From positions 1 through 64,000 of the forward strand of contig JAGDZU010000004.1 in the NCBI GenBank assembly GCA_049115575.1: DNA of 64,000 nucleotides, given 5' to 3'. The notes below the pieces were generated by a model, which did not search any database, was not told where the DNA came from, and saw only the letters and a list, made by a program, of their open reading frames with translations. The translations under genes and the position numbers were made by a program. The DNA comes from JAHEKB01 sp049115575. GTDB lineage: Bacteria > Bacteroidota > Bacteroidia > NS11-12g > UBA9320. Below are positions 52,101 through 60,532 of the stretch, in pieces. The first letter of the stretch is position 1; each line of letters opens with the position of its first letter.

Positions 52101-54322
52101 AAATGATTAAGTAACTCAAAAATATCTTCTTGAAGTTCTTCTTCATTTGAATTCTTAAGTAGCAGTCTTCCGGTTTCTAAATGAATCCTCTCGCGCTCAA
52201 AATCTGAGATTAGTGCATAGGCGGCCTGCTGAACTTTATCATGAGTGAACTTTAAACCTACATTCAATGAGCTTGTATTTACATCAGGACCTTCAACAAC
52301 TTTACTTAAAGACATGGCACGATATTTCTTATCGACGGGTTTAAGGAAACCTCCTGTAAGCGCTGGTCTTAATTGTTTATATGCTTTGTTGATAGGCAAG
52401 CCTGAGATGGTGCTTAAATCTTGGAGCTCAAATGAATTTCCAAGAACAGCAGCTAGTTTAATCGCATTTCTAGTCTCCTCAGGTAGATTGATTAATTCGT
52501 CAATCATGAGATCGACAACATTATCTGTATACTCTAAAGAATCTATCTTTTCTGTATTGAAGACCCAATCTCCCAGACTATTCTTTTCAACTAGGCCATT
52601 TTCATACAGGGATTTTAAAAATCGATTTATAAAAAAAGGATTCCCTTTAGTCTTTTTATAAACGCTCTTACCTAATTCTTGTGCCGTCTTGCTGTTCATA
52701 CCAAATGAATCAGCAGCTATAAGGGCGGTAGTTTTTTCGGTGAGTGGTTTAAGTTCGATGCTCTTAACATGAGCACTTACTTTCTCTAATTCATTGAGGG
52801 TCAGTTGAAGTGGATGATTTTCTCCAACCTCATTATCTCTATAAGCACCTAACAACATAACACCTTCTTTTCTTGGGTTCTGAAGAATCATCTTAATCAG
52901 ATTTAAAGATGGAAGGTCTGCCCATTGAAGGTCATCTAAAAAAATAACCAAAGGGCTATGAGTACTAGTGAAAGCATATACAAAATCCAATAACACCATA
53001 TTGAATCGAGTTTCTTGCTCTGCTGGTTGTAGTTTTTGAACTTTGCTTTGCTTGCCAATGATTTTAGTGAGAAGAGGAATCACCTCTGTGATTAAAGCTC
53101 CATTCTTTCCAAGTGAAAACTGTATTCTTCTGCTCCATTGCTCTATTGTTTCATCAGACTCAGCAAGCAATGTTTTAATCATCTCTTGAAATGCCTCAAT
53201 AAATGCATAATATGGAATATTACGCTTGAATTGGTCATACTTACCAGTGATAAATAGCCCCTTATCCTGTATAATAGGATACTTAACATTATCTATTAAT
53301 GCAGATTTTCCCACGCCAGAATATCCCGCCACCAAGACCATCATAGATTTGAGTTCATTCAAATGTTTGTAATGGCCTAGGAGCATTTCCAGTTCCTTCT
53401 CTCTACCATAAAGCTTTTGAGTCTGGCGGTAATGGTCAATAGAATCTCTTGTACAAATTTTGAATTCCTCGGGTTCTTCTTTCTTCTTTAGGAATGAGGC
53501 TAATTGCTCCAGGTCATATTTAAGTCCTCTAGCACTTTGATATCTATCATCTGGATTTTTTTCTAGTAACTTATTCACCACTTCGTCTAGGCCAAATGGA
53601 AGATCGTGGACCACCTTTTTTAATGGTACAGGCTTACGAGATAGATGAAAATGAATTATCTCTAAGGGGTCTGCAGAATCAAAAGGAGGTTTGCCAGTAA
53701 GTAATTCATACAATAAGATTCCAAAAGAATAAAGGTCGCAACTATGGGTTACTGAATATGCAGTTCTACCTGTTTGCTCGGGAGCTATGTTGGTTAGGGT
53801 TCCTTCAATATGATCTATGAGTAAGGATTCGCTTTGCTCAAAATGCAAATTAGTAGATATTCCAAAGTCAATGAGTTTGACTGATTCATCTTCGCCAAGA
53901 ATTACATTGGATGAATTAATGTCTTTATGGATAATCCCTTTCTCATGCAGATACCTCAATATATCTGCTAATTGCACCGCGATTTTTAGTATTTTCTCTT
54001 GAGGTATTTTTCCTTTGAACAGCAGCTCATTTAAGGTTGGTCCACTGAAAAATTGTTGAACTATCGTAATCTGATCTGATTTGTGAAGCAAGTCATAAAC
54101 CTTTGGAATCCCAGGATGGTCTAGTTCTTTTAGTATTTCATATTCATGCCCAAGTTTTGATGCCTCTCGCAAGTGTCCTGTTACAGATCTACTGCTTTTT
54201 AAAACAACCAGCGTGTCATCAGACACTTGGATTCCTTTCAGAACCTCATGCTTCTCATTTTTATAAAGAAGTTCTAAATCCTTATAACCATCAAAGGCGA
54301 TATTTCCTTCAAAGGGATTCAT
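49133..54322 (-). CDS. Multidomain Ser/Thr kinase - AAA ATPase - TPR - GAF - class III adenylate cyclase
   Basis: ATG 54322 overlaps the methyltransferase stop (TAATG) and gives about 1,729 residues. Residues 10-275 are a protein kinase with Lys42, HKD (132-134) and DFG (152-154). An AAA_16/NACHT-like module follows with Walker A GYSGVGKS (333-340) and Walker B FLDD (461-464), then a long TPR-like solenoid. A GAF domain lies at about 1340-1490 and a coiled coil at 1492-1530. The C-terminal class III cyclase has the two metal Asp (about 1558 in FCDIVGFT and 1602 in TIGDAYL), Lys1598, Asp1672 in YDIWG and the NxxxR pair (1679, 1683). Lys plus Asp is the adenine-selecting combination, so cAMP is the likely product. 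Kinase-ATPase-GAF parts resemble PknK and cyanobacterial hybrid kinases, here with a cyclase instead of a histidine kinase. Confidence 0.9.
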   Translation of the reverse strand: MNPFEGNIAFDGYKDLELLYKNEKHEVLKGIQVSDDTLVVLKSSRSVTGHLREASKLGHEYEILKELDHPGIPKVYDLLHKSDQITIVQQFFSGPTLNELLFKGKIPQEKILKIAVQLADILRYLHEKGIIHKDINSSNVILGEDESVKLIDFGISTNLHFEQSESLLIDHIEGTLTNIAPEQTGRTAYSVTHSCDLYSFGILLYELLTGKPPFDSADPLEIIHFHLSRKPVPLKKVVHDLPFGLDEVVNKLLEKNPDDRYQSARGLKYDLEQLASFLKKKEEPEEFKICTRDSIDHYRQTQKLYGREKELEMLLGHYKHLNELKSMMVLVAGYSGVGKSALIDNVKYPIIQDKGLFITGKYDQFKRNIPYYAFIEAFQEMIKTLLAESDETIEQWSRRIQFSLGKNGALITEVIPLLTKIIGKQSKVQKLQPAEQETRFNMVLLDFVYAFTSTHSPLVIFLDDLQWADLPSLNLIKMILQNPRKEGVMLLGAYRDNEVGENHPLQLTLNELEKVSAHVKSIELKPLTEKTTALIAADSFGMNSKTAQELGKSVYKKTKGNPFFINRFLKSLYENGLVEKNSLGDWVFNTEKIDSLEYTDNVVDLMIDELINLPEETRNAIKLAAVLGNSFELQDLSTISGLPINKAYKQLRPALTGGFLKPVDKKYRAMSLSKVVEGPDVNTSSLNVGLKFTHDKVQQAAYALISDFERERIHLETGRLLLKNSNEEELQEDIFELLNHFSIGYSLIDEQDEKDAITELCLTAGRKAKDSTSYDLAVKYLNMAKNLLGRGSWISKYDLNFAVLSELGECEYLNNNSVKAEEYFHEVLSYAKTRFEKIKVQYVHSSLYLKEGNTTESLRIGLEAVKLYNVRFPSSPKVIQVAAMVEMVKYIFLFSTRYRNTEKLFNIPDCTDEEIIVLNKFLIDLATSAYQQDQNLMMLVIFRIIKSYLKNGFTDASGWGFSGFSVVMLSVIKMQNRGFFLWDVTERMHRRTSSTLIKWRLGYTVACFYYPWKKPIREFFEESDEIVKASVLNGDQIFTGYTISMIQRHKFFGSVPLNQLLDSKKNFIELTRQSTGGHDFFRPRYQLIKTLAGKTGSDHWDDNEYSGVETKEAFLLEGNKTKLEFYLASQLTMLYYYGHYREALDISKELVPYLDNATGDTDVFEYNFYSALAIAANYSSFTKPEQNKYLSKFKKHLKNIKYWRKGCRTNFDQHYQLLVAELAAMKGEVERALQLYEKAMTIAAKNGFIYVEALANERAAAYAFEHEFTKQARVYLRDAWDRYHAWGAEGKCKQLEQNHPSLLRHEAHLPQQHAGHVTITSTSSAVSLDLSTILKASQSIASTVKYDDLLKNLMNIAIENAGAERGSIISEQRGELCVEAEAKTGVDGAEILDSVPLKKYDQLPESLLLYSWRSGESVVVSDAQAEERFSSDPYVIHSGVLSMMCLPITEKGRVIGLLYLENNLMRGVFTDDRLELLHMLSGQIGISIENALLYENLEEKVRERTEEIEKQKVLIEEEKEKSDKLLLNILPHQIADELKSEGHSKARSYSNVTVMFCDIVGFTQLGEKLDADTLVQDIHEFFSGIDDIVNKHEIEKIKTIGDAYLCANGLDESEDGSSAVHMVEAAQEIMAYLTKMNKSKEKGDRPPFELRIGIHTGPVVAGVVGKAKFAYDIWGDTVNTAARMETHGEPMRINVSEETYQLVKDKFSFEHRGKVEAKNKGLIDMYFIK

Positions 54323-55191
54323 TATGCTGGTTTCTCTGCTTTGATTATTCCATAATACCAATAGCCTTTTTCCAGAGCTTCATATTGCTTAATAGAACCG
54401 AATTGATTTCCGTGCATCACATTATTTCTCAAACCAATATTGTTCAATAGTTTGCCCAATCCCCATAGTTTACTGGACATGGAATATAGGTGTTTTAAGG
54501 ATGGCCTGGTATTTTGAGTTACATCATGAATTTCAGCATTCACCAAACCGCAATTTCTCATTGACGCGAGATGCTCTTCATAGGTATCAATATCTTTAAT
54601 AGACCAGCCGTCTAGCCATTGATGGATTACCAATTCACCATCTGCGGTCAAAGGTCTATCTGCCCTTATATAATCTGCACAAATCATTCTCCCTCCTGGC
54701 TTGAGAACTCTAAACATCTCTTTGTAGAAGTCTTCTTTTCTTTCCGCATGGCACATGCTTTCACAAGCCCAAACAACATCAAATGATTCATCAGCAAAAT
54801 TGGTTGATGTATAGTCTTGCTCGCTAAAATTCAACTGTGCTTCTAGCTTTCTTTTAGTGGTTTCTTCCTTAGCCATTCTCACCTGATGTGGAACCAAAGT
54901 GATTCCTTCCACTTGCACCTGATACTTTTCAGCTAACCAAAGCGCACTTCCCCCCTGCCCACATCCTGCATCCAATATTCTATCGCCATCTTTTATACCA
55001 ACTCTTTCGGCAAGGACCTTGTTCAGGTTTTCAAGCGCATCACTGTGTTCTGAAATACCATCTTCATAAAACCCAAAGTGAACGGAACGATTCTTTTTAT
55101 TGAGCCACAACCAACGATAATCTATACGGGTATCGTCATAATATTTGACTATGGATTTTTTGTACGATGCTTCCATACCTTTTTGCTTCAT
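54322..55191 (-). CDS. SAM-dependent methyltransferase (gamma-tocopherol/UbiE-like)
   Basis: The 289-residue class I methyltransferase has the SAM loop ILDAGCGQGGSALWLAEKY, the acidic loop VEGITLVPHQVRMAKEE and post-motifs SFDVVWACESMCHAERKEDFYKEMFRVLKPGGRMICADY. The sequence around motif I (GCGxGGSxxxLA...GITLxPxQ) fits the gamma-tocopherol/sarcosine-dimethylglycine methyltransferase branch, which methylates small or lipid-like substrates. The substrate is unknown. It starts four bases before the end of the DUF2236 gene (ATGA) and its stop overlaps the cyclase start, so all three are co-translated. Confidence 0.88.
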   Translation of the reverse strand: MKQKGMEASYKKSIVKYYDDTRIDYRWLWLNKKNRSVHFGFYEDGISEHSDALENLNKVLAERVGIKDGDRILDAGCGQGGSALWLAEKYQVQVEGITLVPHQVRMAKEETTKRKLEAQLNFSEQDYTSTNFADESFDVVWACESMCHAERKEDFYKEMFRVLKPGGRMICADYIRADRPLTADGELVIHQWLDGWSIKDIDTYEEHLASMRNCGLVNAEIHDVTQNTRPSLKHLYSMSSKLWGLGKLLNNIGLRNNVMHGNQFGSIKQYEALEKGYWYYGIIKAEKPA

Positions 55192-56573
55192 CTTTTCTCA
55201 AGAGACCAATGATCAACTATGTTATCAGGTATTCTAAATCCTGATTTCTTTCCTTTTCTGAAGTACCTAGACATAATACCAACCATAACGCCACCAATGG
55301 ACTTCATAGCTTTTGTGATCATTTCTTCCTCCAGGTATTCTATTGGATTCTTGGTGCCTTCATGATGAAGAATACCATGAAAAATATCTAGATGAAAATC
55401 TATAAGGTGTGGTTTGTTGTCACCTTTCCTGCTAAACAAACCCTTGAGTCTTTGAAAAAATCCAGGTTTAGAAGATTTGCTCTTAGCAGAATCTCTATGT
55501 TCTCCTACCCTTTTGTGATAATCTCTTAGATGGTCATGGAAATGTCCTCTCAACAACTCATCATGCTCATCTTGTTCTTCTTGGCTTTGGGGTTTATGAA
55601 ATACTTCTGGGTATACTTTATCATATGTTGGTGCCAACAAGCTATCAAAGCAATCAGGAAATTGTTCATCTGCTAATGTTCTTTTCAGAATGAGCAAAAT
55701 GAATTTGTGATTAAGCATGAAATGAGCCATTGTTTCTACCAATGCTTTGGCTAGTCCAATCCCGGCAAATGTGGCATCGTTGAATAAGTGGTCATATATC
55801 TTGTGTTGCAAGTCCCATGCTTCATCTATATCTTTTGCGAGCAGTCTTTCTTCGACTCCAAGGAGCTTGCCAATTATTTTCCAATGATGAAACCAAGCTT
55901 CTTTTTCTTCCTCATCCAAACTCTCGCCTAGCATTTCTATTCCCTTAAAGAACTCCAGAGAAAAGGTTTGATTGGTAGCCAATAAATCTTCTTGACTAAT
56001 AGGCTTACCCCATCTTGCTTCATCCCAAAGTTCTCCACCTTGCTTATCTATGATCACATGTCTCATAGATGCATGCATTAAACGCACTTTTAAGGTAGTG
56101 AGCAATCCTCGTTTGTGAGGAGTCCACCATTCTTCATCCATGATATCAAAGACAAATTGTGCTGTTTCAAAAACCCTTCGTTCCGGTTGTTCTTCAAGTA
56201 ACTTAGTCATTCTGAGAACATTCGCAGGTTTCTCTGCCATATAGGTATATGGTAGGGATCTAAAAAACAGAACAAAACAAAATTCCATACCGTGATCTTT
56301 CCAAACCTGGTGGGTTTTTTGGAACATTTCTATGTCGTAATCTGTGAATTCGTATTCCAATTCCGCTTGCACAAAATCGTGTAGAGCTTTTGGAAGTTCA
56401 TGAGAAACTAAATCATCATTTTCGGCCATATTTACTAATAGGTCCCTTAAATGATGCATGTTGTCTGAGTCGTAGAGAGATTGAATAGCTTCATCTGCAG
56501 GAGGATCCATAATTTGTCTCAGAGACTCCAGTTCTATGCCATTCCAACTCAAGTTAGCTGCCGCTTCTGCCAT
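55188..56573 (-). CDS. DUF2236 family protein (MpaB/latex-clearing-protein-like heme oxygenase)
   Basis: The 461-residue protein is recognised by the segment LKVRLMHASMRHVIID at about residues 161-176. This matches the DUF2236 heme-binding motif RxxHAxxR, in which the His (about 167) is the proximal heme ligand of latex-clearing protein. Supporting features are the mostly helical composition, the EFCFVLFFRSLPYTYMAEKPANVL approach region, and FSLEFFKGIEMLG. A basic/Ser-rich insertion (RDSAKSKSSKPGFFQRLKGLFSRKG, about 360-390) and a His-rich stretch separate the C-terminal helices. Known members oxidise polyisoprene or participate in mycophenolic-acid-type chain cleavage, so a hydrophobic substrate is plausible. 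It is the first gene of the oxygenase-methyltransferase-cyclase operon. Confidence 0.8.
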   Translation of the reverse strand: MAEAAANLSWNGIELESLRQIMDPPADEAIQSLYDSDNMHHLRDLLVNMAENDDLVSHELPKALHDFVQAELEYEFTDYDIEMFQKTHQVWKDHGMEFCFVLFFRSLPYTYMAEKPANVLRMTKLLEEQPERRVFETAQFVFDIMDEEWWTPHKRGLLTTLKVRLMHASMRHVIIDKQGGELWDEARWGKPISQEDLLATNQTFSLEFFKGIEMLGESLDEEEKEAWFHHWKIIGKLLGVEERLLAKDIDEAWDLQHKIYDHLFNDATFAGIGLAKALVETMAHFMLNHKFILLILKRTLADEQFPDCFDSLLAPTYDKVYPEVFHKPQSQEEQDEHDELLRGHFHDHLRDYHKRVGEHRDSAKSKSSKPGFFQRLKGLFSRKGDNKPHLIDFHLDIFHGILHHEGTKNPIEYLEEEMITKAMKSIGGVMVGIMSRYFRKGKKSGFRIPDNIVDHWSLEKR

Positions 56574-56617
56574 AATAAACGATAATAATTTTAGTTAATA
56601 TTTTACTAATCTAAGCT

Positions 56618-56630
56618 ATTTGAATCAAAT
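56618..56630. repeat. Perfect inverted repeat upstream of the oxygenase operon
   Basis: ATTTGAATCAAAT is a 6+1+6 perfect palindrome located 45-57 bases upstream of the DUF2236 ATG. It has the size of a regulator operator and the remaining intergenic stretch 56574-56756 shows no other obvious element. Confidence 0.4.
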
Positions 56631-56756
56631 ATCATTAAAATGTCATCTGAAGTGTAAGTCTGTAAAAGTCATATTGTTGTGAGAACAATTGCTTGAATTG
56701 AAACAGATTAAGCTATTAACATTCAGATCAATAAAATTCATTTGAGTTTGTTTCAT

Positions 56757-56790
56757 AAAAAAAAGCCCAGACACTTCCTGTCTAGGCTTT
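56757..56790 (-). terminator. Terminator of the tRNA-Ala (and dprA-queA) transcript
   Basis: On the minus strand AAAGCCTAGACA pairs with TGTCTGGGCTTT (12 base pairs, one G-U, 5-base loop) and is followed by at least seven T bases. It is 11 bases after the 3' end of tRNA-Ala. Confidence 0.88.
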
Positions 56791-56798
56791 GATCATCA

Positions 56799-56874
<76 letters not shown>

Positions 56875-56897
56875 AAAAATGTAGCGCAAAAATAAAC

Positions 56898-58088
56898 TTA
56901 TTCGCAAAAGAGCAAACTACTATCTCCATAACTCAAAAATCTAAAATTGTTCTCTAGAGCCTTTTGGTAAATGCTTTGCCAATCTCCTCCTACAACGCTA
57001 GAAACCAGTAGTAACAGGGTGCTTTCAGGTAAATGGAAATTAGTGAGTAGTGCAGTAATGCTTTTTAGTTTGTAATGAGGCAGGATCATAATTTCTGTTG
57101 ATCCATATAACTTGTTCAATCTCTGCTCATTCAAATAATTCACAATCAGTTCAAGAGATTCTTCATAATTGATTTCATCTTCCGTATGATAAGGTTCAAG
57201 TTTGCCTATAGGTGAATCTAAATCTTGTCCATTTTTCAACCTCAATCCAAAATAGTACAAACTTTCTAAAACCCTCAAACTTGTTGTTCCAACCGCGATT
57301 CGTTTTGACTTCTGTAATAACATTTTTAGACTGTCTATACCAATCTCAAAAAACTCTTGATGCATGTCGTGCTCAAGAACGTTTTCAGTTTTTATGGGAA
57401 GGAAAGTTCCCGCTCCAACATGTAAAGTCAGTTCACATTGTTCAATTCCTTCCTCCTTTAGTTCTGTGAGCAGTTCATCTGTGAAATGCAAACCAGCAGT
57501 GGGAGCTGCAACTGAACCATCCTTTTGAGCAAAGACTGTTTGGTATTGCTCATAGTCGCTCAACTCGGTTTCGCGCTCTAAATAAGGAGGAATTGGCAAC
57601 TCTCCTGCTTTCGCCAGTACTTCATGGAAACTGTTATCCGTATACCAATTAAACTGCACTATTTTAGAGTTTCTATTTAGGAGTTTAGCTTCTAAAATTT
57701 CATTTCCAACTTTCAGACTGATTACCTCTTCATCTTTCCATTTCTTGAGATTTCCAATCATGCACTCCCAGCTTAACGTGCTTTTGGCACTGAAAGATTG
57801 ATCATAATTTGCAGGATTAAACGGTTGAATTAGAAGTACCTCAATTTGAGCTCCCGTTGCTCGCTTAAAGTACAACCTAGCAGGAATTACTTTAGCATTA
57901 TTGTAAACTAGAAGTTCGTCTCCTTCTAGATGCGATTTCAAATTTATAAATGAATCTATGATGGACTTTTGATCTCTATAAACCAGCAATTTAGACTTGC
58001 TCCTATCCCTTAAAGGATATTGAGGTATTTGATCTTTCGGAAGATCATATCTAAAGTCACTTAACTGAAAATCCTTTGCTGTATTCAC
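56898..58088 (-). CDS. queA: S-adenosylmethionine:tRNA ribosyltransferase-isomerase
   Basis: QueA adds the cyclopentene-diol part of queuosine to tRNA, using the ribosyl group of SAM. The family start FRYDLPKDQIPQYPLRDRSKSKLLVYR, the central GDELLVYNNAKVIPARLYF and the catalytic region DGSVAAPTAGLHFTDELL, plus HVGAGTFLPIKTENVLEHDMHQEFFEI, are clear. It has 396 residues, somewhat longer than the usual 340-360, as in the longer Bacteroidota form, and starts with GTG at 58088 overlapping the dprA stop (GTGA). The adjacent tRNA-Ala is not a queuosine substrate. Confidence 0.92.
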   Translation of the reverse strand: MNTAKDFQLSDFRYDLPKDQIPQYPLRDRSKSKLLVYRDQKSIIDSFINLKSHLEGDELLVYNNAKVIPARLYFKRATGAQIEVLLIQPFNPANYDQSFSAKSTLSWECMIGNLKKWKDEEVISLKVGNEILEAKLLNRNSKIVQFNWYTDNSFHEVLAKAGELPIPPYLERETELSDYEQYQTVFAQKDGSVAAPTAGLHFTDELLTELKEEGIEQCELTLHVGAGTFLPIKTENVLEHDMHQEFFEIGIDSLKMLLQKSKRIAVGTTSLRVLESLYYFGLRLKNGQDLDSPIGKLEPYHTEDEINYEESLELIVNYLNEQRLNKLYGSTEIMILPHYKLKSITALLTNFHLPESTLLLLVSSVVGGDWQSIYQKALENNFRFLSYGDSSLLFCE

Positions 58089-59173
58089 AATCTCTTGAAT
58101 CTTTTACCAGGCAGCGAAGAAATGCAATTTTTAACTTCTAATTCCAAGAGAAGAGCACTTAATTGATGTATTGGCCATTTTGTTGTCTCAAGTAAATAAT
58201 CCAGATGAACTTTGTCCTTACCCAAGATTTTAAGAACTTCCAACTCCTTTCCAGACAAATCTAAAGGCAATGATTTCTGAACAGCCTTCTTTTTATGATC
58301 CTGCCAATTCATCAGCTTAAATACATCTTCTGCGCTCTCCAATAAATGAGCTCTATGTTGCTTAATCAGCCGATTGCATCCAATAGAAAATTCTGCCCCT
58401 AAAGGACCAGGAACCGCCATAACTTCTCTGTTGTACTGGTTAGCAAAATATGCTGTGATAAGCGACCCACCTTTTGCTGCAGATTCCACTACTAAAAGTA
58501 CATCAACCAACCCGGCTATGATTCTATTTCTCTTTGGAAATTGTCCTTTGTCTGGTATGGCCCCTATGCTACACTCAGAAATTAGTCCCCCTTGTTCTAG
58601 CATTTTGGAAGCGACACTTGTGTGGGCACGCGGTTGAATTTGTTCTAAACCGTGAGCCATTACACCAAAAGTGGCTATGTTTTGATTTAGGCAAGCTCTA
58701 TGAGCACAAACATCTACACCGTAAGCCATCCCGCTAAATACAGTAAGATCAACCAATGCTAGCTCTTCAATTAGTTTTCTTGTGTTTTCAAGGCCATATT
58801 CCGTCATTTGCCTTGTTCCCACTATACCTACTGACCTCTCAGGTGACAGAGAGCCTTTGCCCTTAAAAAATAAAACAAGAGGAGGGTCAGAGATTTGTCT
58901 GAGCCTAAAGGGATATTCTTCATCTAGAATAGAACAATACTGGATTCCGAGCTTGTCTGTTTTTAAAATGAGTTCTTGTAGTTGATCAAAATCTTTGAAT
59001 TGTTTGATTCCGTTGATATGAATTGATCCCAATCCTTCGAGCTTAGCTAAAGTTCTTCTTTTTGCTTTGAAAACCTCTTCAGCACTGCCTGTTTGTAGTA
59101 ATATGTTTTTGGCTAGATTATGGCCCACCCCTTCTATTTTGCCTAGGGCTAGCTGATAGATAATTTCGTTCAT
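58085..59173 (-). CDS. dprA: DNA-processing protein DprA
   Basis: The 362-residue protein has an N-terminal HhH-like segment (IYQLALGKIEGVGHNLAKNILLQ), then the DprA Rossmann-like core: VGTRQMTEYGLENTRKL, FSGMAYGVDVCAHRACL, ISECSIGAIPDKGQFPKRNRIIAGL and VLLVVESAAKGGSLITAYFANQYNREVMAVPG. The C-terminal winged-helix-like domain (KDKVHLDYLLETTKWPIHQLSALLLELEVKNCI) is also present. DprA loads RecA on incoming single-stranded DNA during natural transformation. It is coupled to queA by a four-base overlap. Confidence 0.95.
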   Translation of the reverse strand: MNEIIYQLALGKIEGVGHNLAKNILLQTGSAEEVFKAKRRTLAKLEGLGSIHINGIKQFKDFDQLQELILKTDKLGIQYCSILDEEYPFRLRQISDPPLVLFFKGKGSLSPERSVGIVGTRQMTEYGLENTRKLIEELALVDLTVFSGMAYGVDVCAHRACLNQNIATFGVMAHGLEQIQPRAHTSVASKMLEQGGLISECSIGAIPDKGQFPKRNRIIAGLVDVLLVVESAAKGGSLITAYFANQYNREVMAVPGPLGAEFSIGCNRLIKQHRAHLLESAEDVFKLMNWQDHKKKAVQKSLPLDLSGKELEVLKILGKDKVHLDYLLETTKWPIHQLSALLLELEVKNCISSLPGKRFKRL

Positions 59174-59192
59174 GAAACGAACGAAGTGAATT

Positions 59193-60467
59193 CTAATAAT
59201 TGTTGCGAATGTTTGCTCCGCTATTCTTTCTTATGCTACCAATTAATTCATCATAGCCATAGAATACATTTCTGTGATACACCAATATGGTATAGTCATT
59301 TTCAGTTTCATAATGACTTCCCTCTGTGAATGTATAATCCAATTGGCCATCTTTGTCTTTAAGAACATATTGGTAATTGTAATAGCTCTGTTTTAACAAA
59401 GCGCTTCCATAGTACCAATTATTTACTGGGTCATAAGTCATTTTGAATTGATTGTCTAATTGCCAATCACTGAGTTCTCCATAGATATAAATTTCTCCTA
59501 ATTCTGATTTATCTCCTGTATTGAGATAAAAATGAACCAAGGCATAATCTCCATCTTCTACTATGTTCACTCCGTCTTTGTTCTCAATTACCCTCTTGCC
59601 ATTATAATCCACCCATTGAGTATATGTTAAATGAGATCTAGACTCATCTAACCTCAATACTACGTTGGTGACTGAGTCTCTGTACTTTTTTACCACTTGG
59701 TTGCTAAAGAACCTCAGAGATCTAATATCAAAAGCTCTAAACTCATGTCCACCTTGAAATAGGTTCCCTTCTTCAAAATTGAAATTCAATATTTGACCAT
59801 TGGAGAAAAGTGGTTTTAAATCGTAAATGGCATTTTCCCAACTGTTGTTTTGCAAGATGGTTACTTTCACATCTGTGAAAGGATTGGGAATTGTATATCC
59901 TTTATGGTCCACTTCAAAATCAATTTCTTGATGTGAATTCCTGAATTTAGCACTAGTGGCACTATTCACAGTTGCTTTTATAGAAGTCTTAGAATCCAAG
60001 ACCATAAACCTTCTTGTGAGAACTAAATCTTCTTCATTAAAGTTGGCAAATACTTTCAAAAGATAATTCCCCGACTTGGTCAATTTCATATTCTCTTGAG
60101 GAAAGGTGAGATTGTAATGCACATACTGCTGATACGTATTGGTACTGAATGAAAAATTGCTGATTTCTCCCATGGGGTTTCCCATAATGTATTCAGAGGC
60201 TTGTAAGTCGCTAGGATTCCAATTCGCATCGCAGTGAACGATGGTATAATTATAGAACTCGTTTTGCGAAAGCATCTGATCAAACATTAGTTTCAACTGA
60301 TCACCTCCATCTAGGCTAATTATTGGTTGAGGATCGTAGATTGCTGTATTCCTTGCGAGAATAACCGTTCTTATATCTGGTTGATAAACATAGTTCTCAT
60401 AGCGCAATTCCTGGGCTAAGCCTGGGAGCGATAAAACAACTATTAAAAGAAGGGTGAGTAGTCGCAT
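59193..60467 (-). CDS. Type IX secretion system plug protein (DUF5103 family)
   Basis: The 424-residue secreted protein has a signal peptide (LLTLLLIVVLSLPGLAQ). The mature part matches the T9SS plug/DUF5103 family: YENYVYQPDIRTVILARN, FYNYTIVHCDANWNPSDLQASEYIMGNPMGEISNFSFSTNTYQQYVHYNLTFP, and the C-terminal GEIYIYGELSDWQLDNQFKMTYD and YNYQYVLKDKDGQLDYTFTEGSHYETENDYTILVYHRN. The plug protein binds the large SprA translocon of T9SS and closes it. An exact -7 box (TATATTTG, minus strand) lies 25 bases upstream. It is followed by dprA and queA. Confidence 0.88.
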   Translation of the reverse strand: MRLLTLLLIVVLSLPGLAQELRYENYVYQPDIRTVILARNTAIYDPQPIISLDGGDQLKLMFDQMLSQNEFYNYTIVHCDANWNPSDLQASEYIMGNPMGEISNFSFSTNTYQQYVHYNLTFPQENMKLTKSGNYLLKVFANFNEEDLVLTRRFMVLDSKTSIKATVNSATSAKFRNSHQEIDFEVDHKGYTIPNPFTDVKVTILQNNSWENAIYDLKPLFSNGQILNFNFEEGNLFQGGHEFRAFDIRSLRFFSNQVVKKYRDSVTNVVLRLDESRSHLTYTQWVDYNGKRVIENKDGVNIVEDGDYALVHFYLNTGDKSELGEIYIYGELSDWQLDNQFKMTYDPVNNWYYGSALLKQSYYNYQYVLKDKDGQLDYTFTEGSHYETENDYTILVYHRNVFYGYDELIGSIRKNSGANIRNNY

Positions 60468-60492
60468 AATACTTTTACTTCAAAATGCTTGC

Positions 60493-60500
60493 CAAATATA
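60493..60500 (-). promoter_or_regulatory. Candidate -7 box for the T9SS plug gene
   Basis: TATATTTG on the minus strand matches TAnnTTTG exactly, 25 bases before the ATG at 60467. A TTG 16 bases further upstream (60517-60519) is a closely spaced -33 candidate. Confidence 0.45.
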
Positions 60501-60532
60501 ACGATTAAGCAGACTGCAATCTTGTCTTAACA

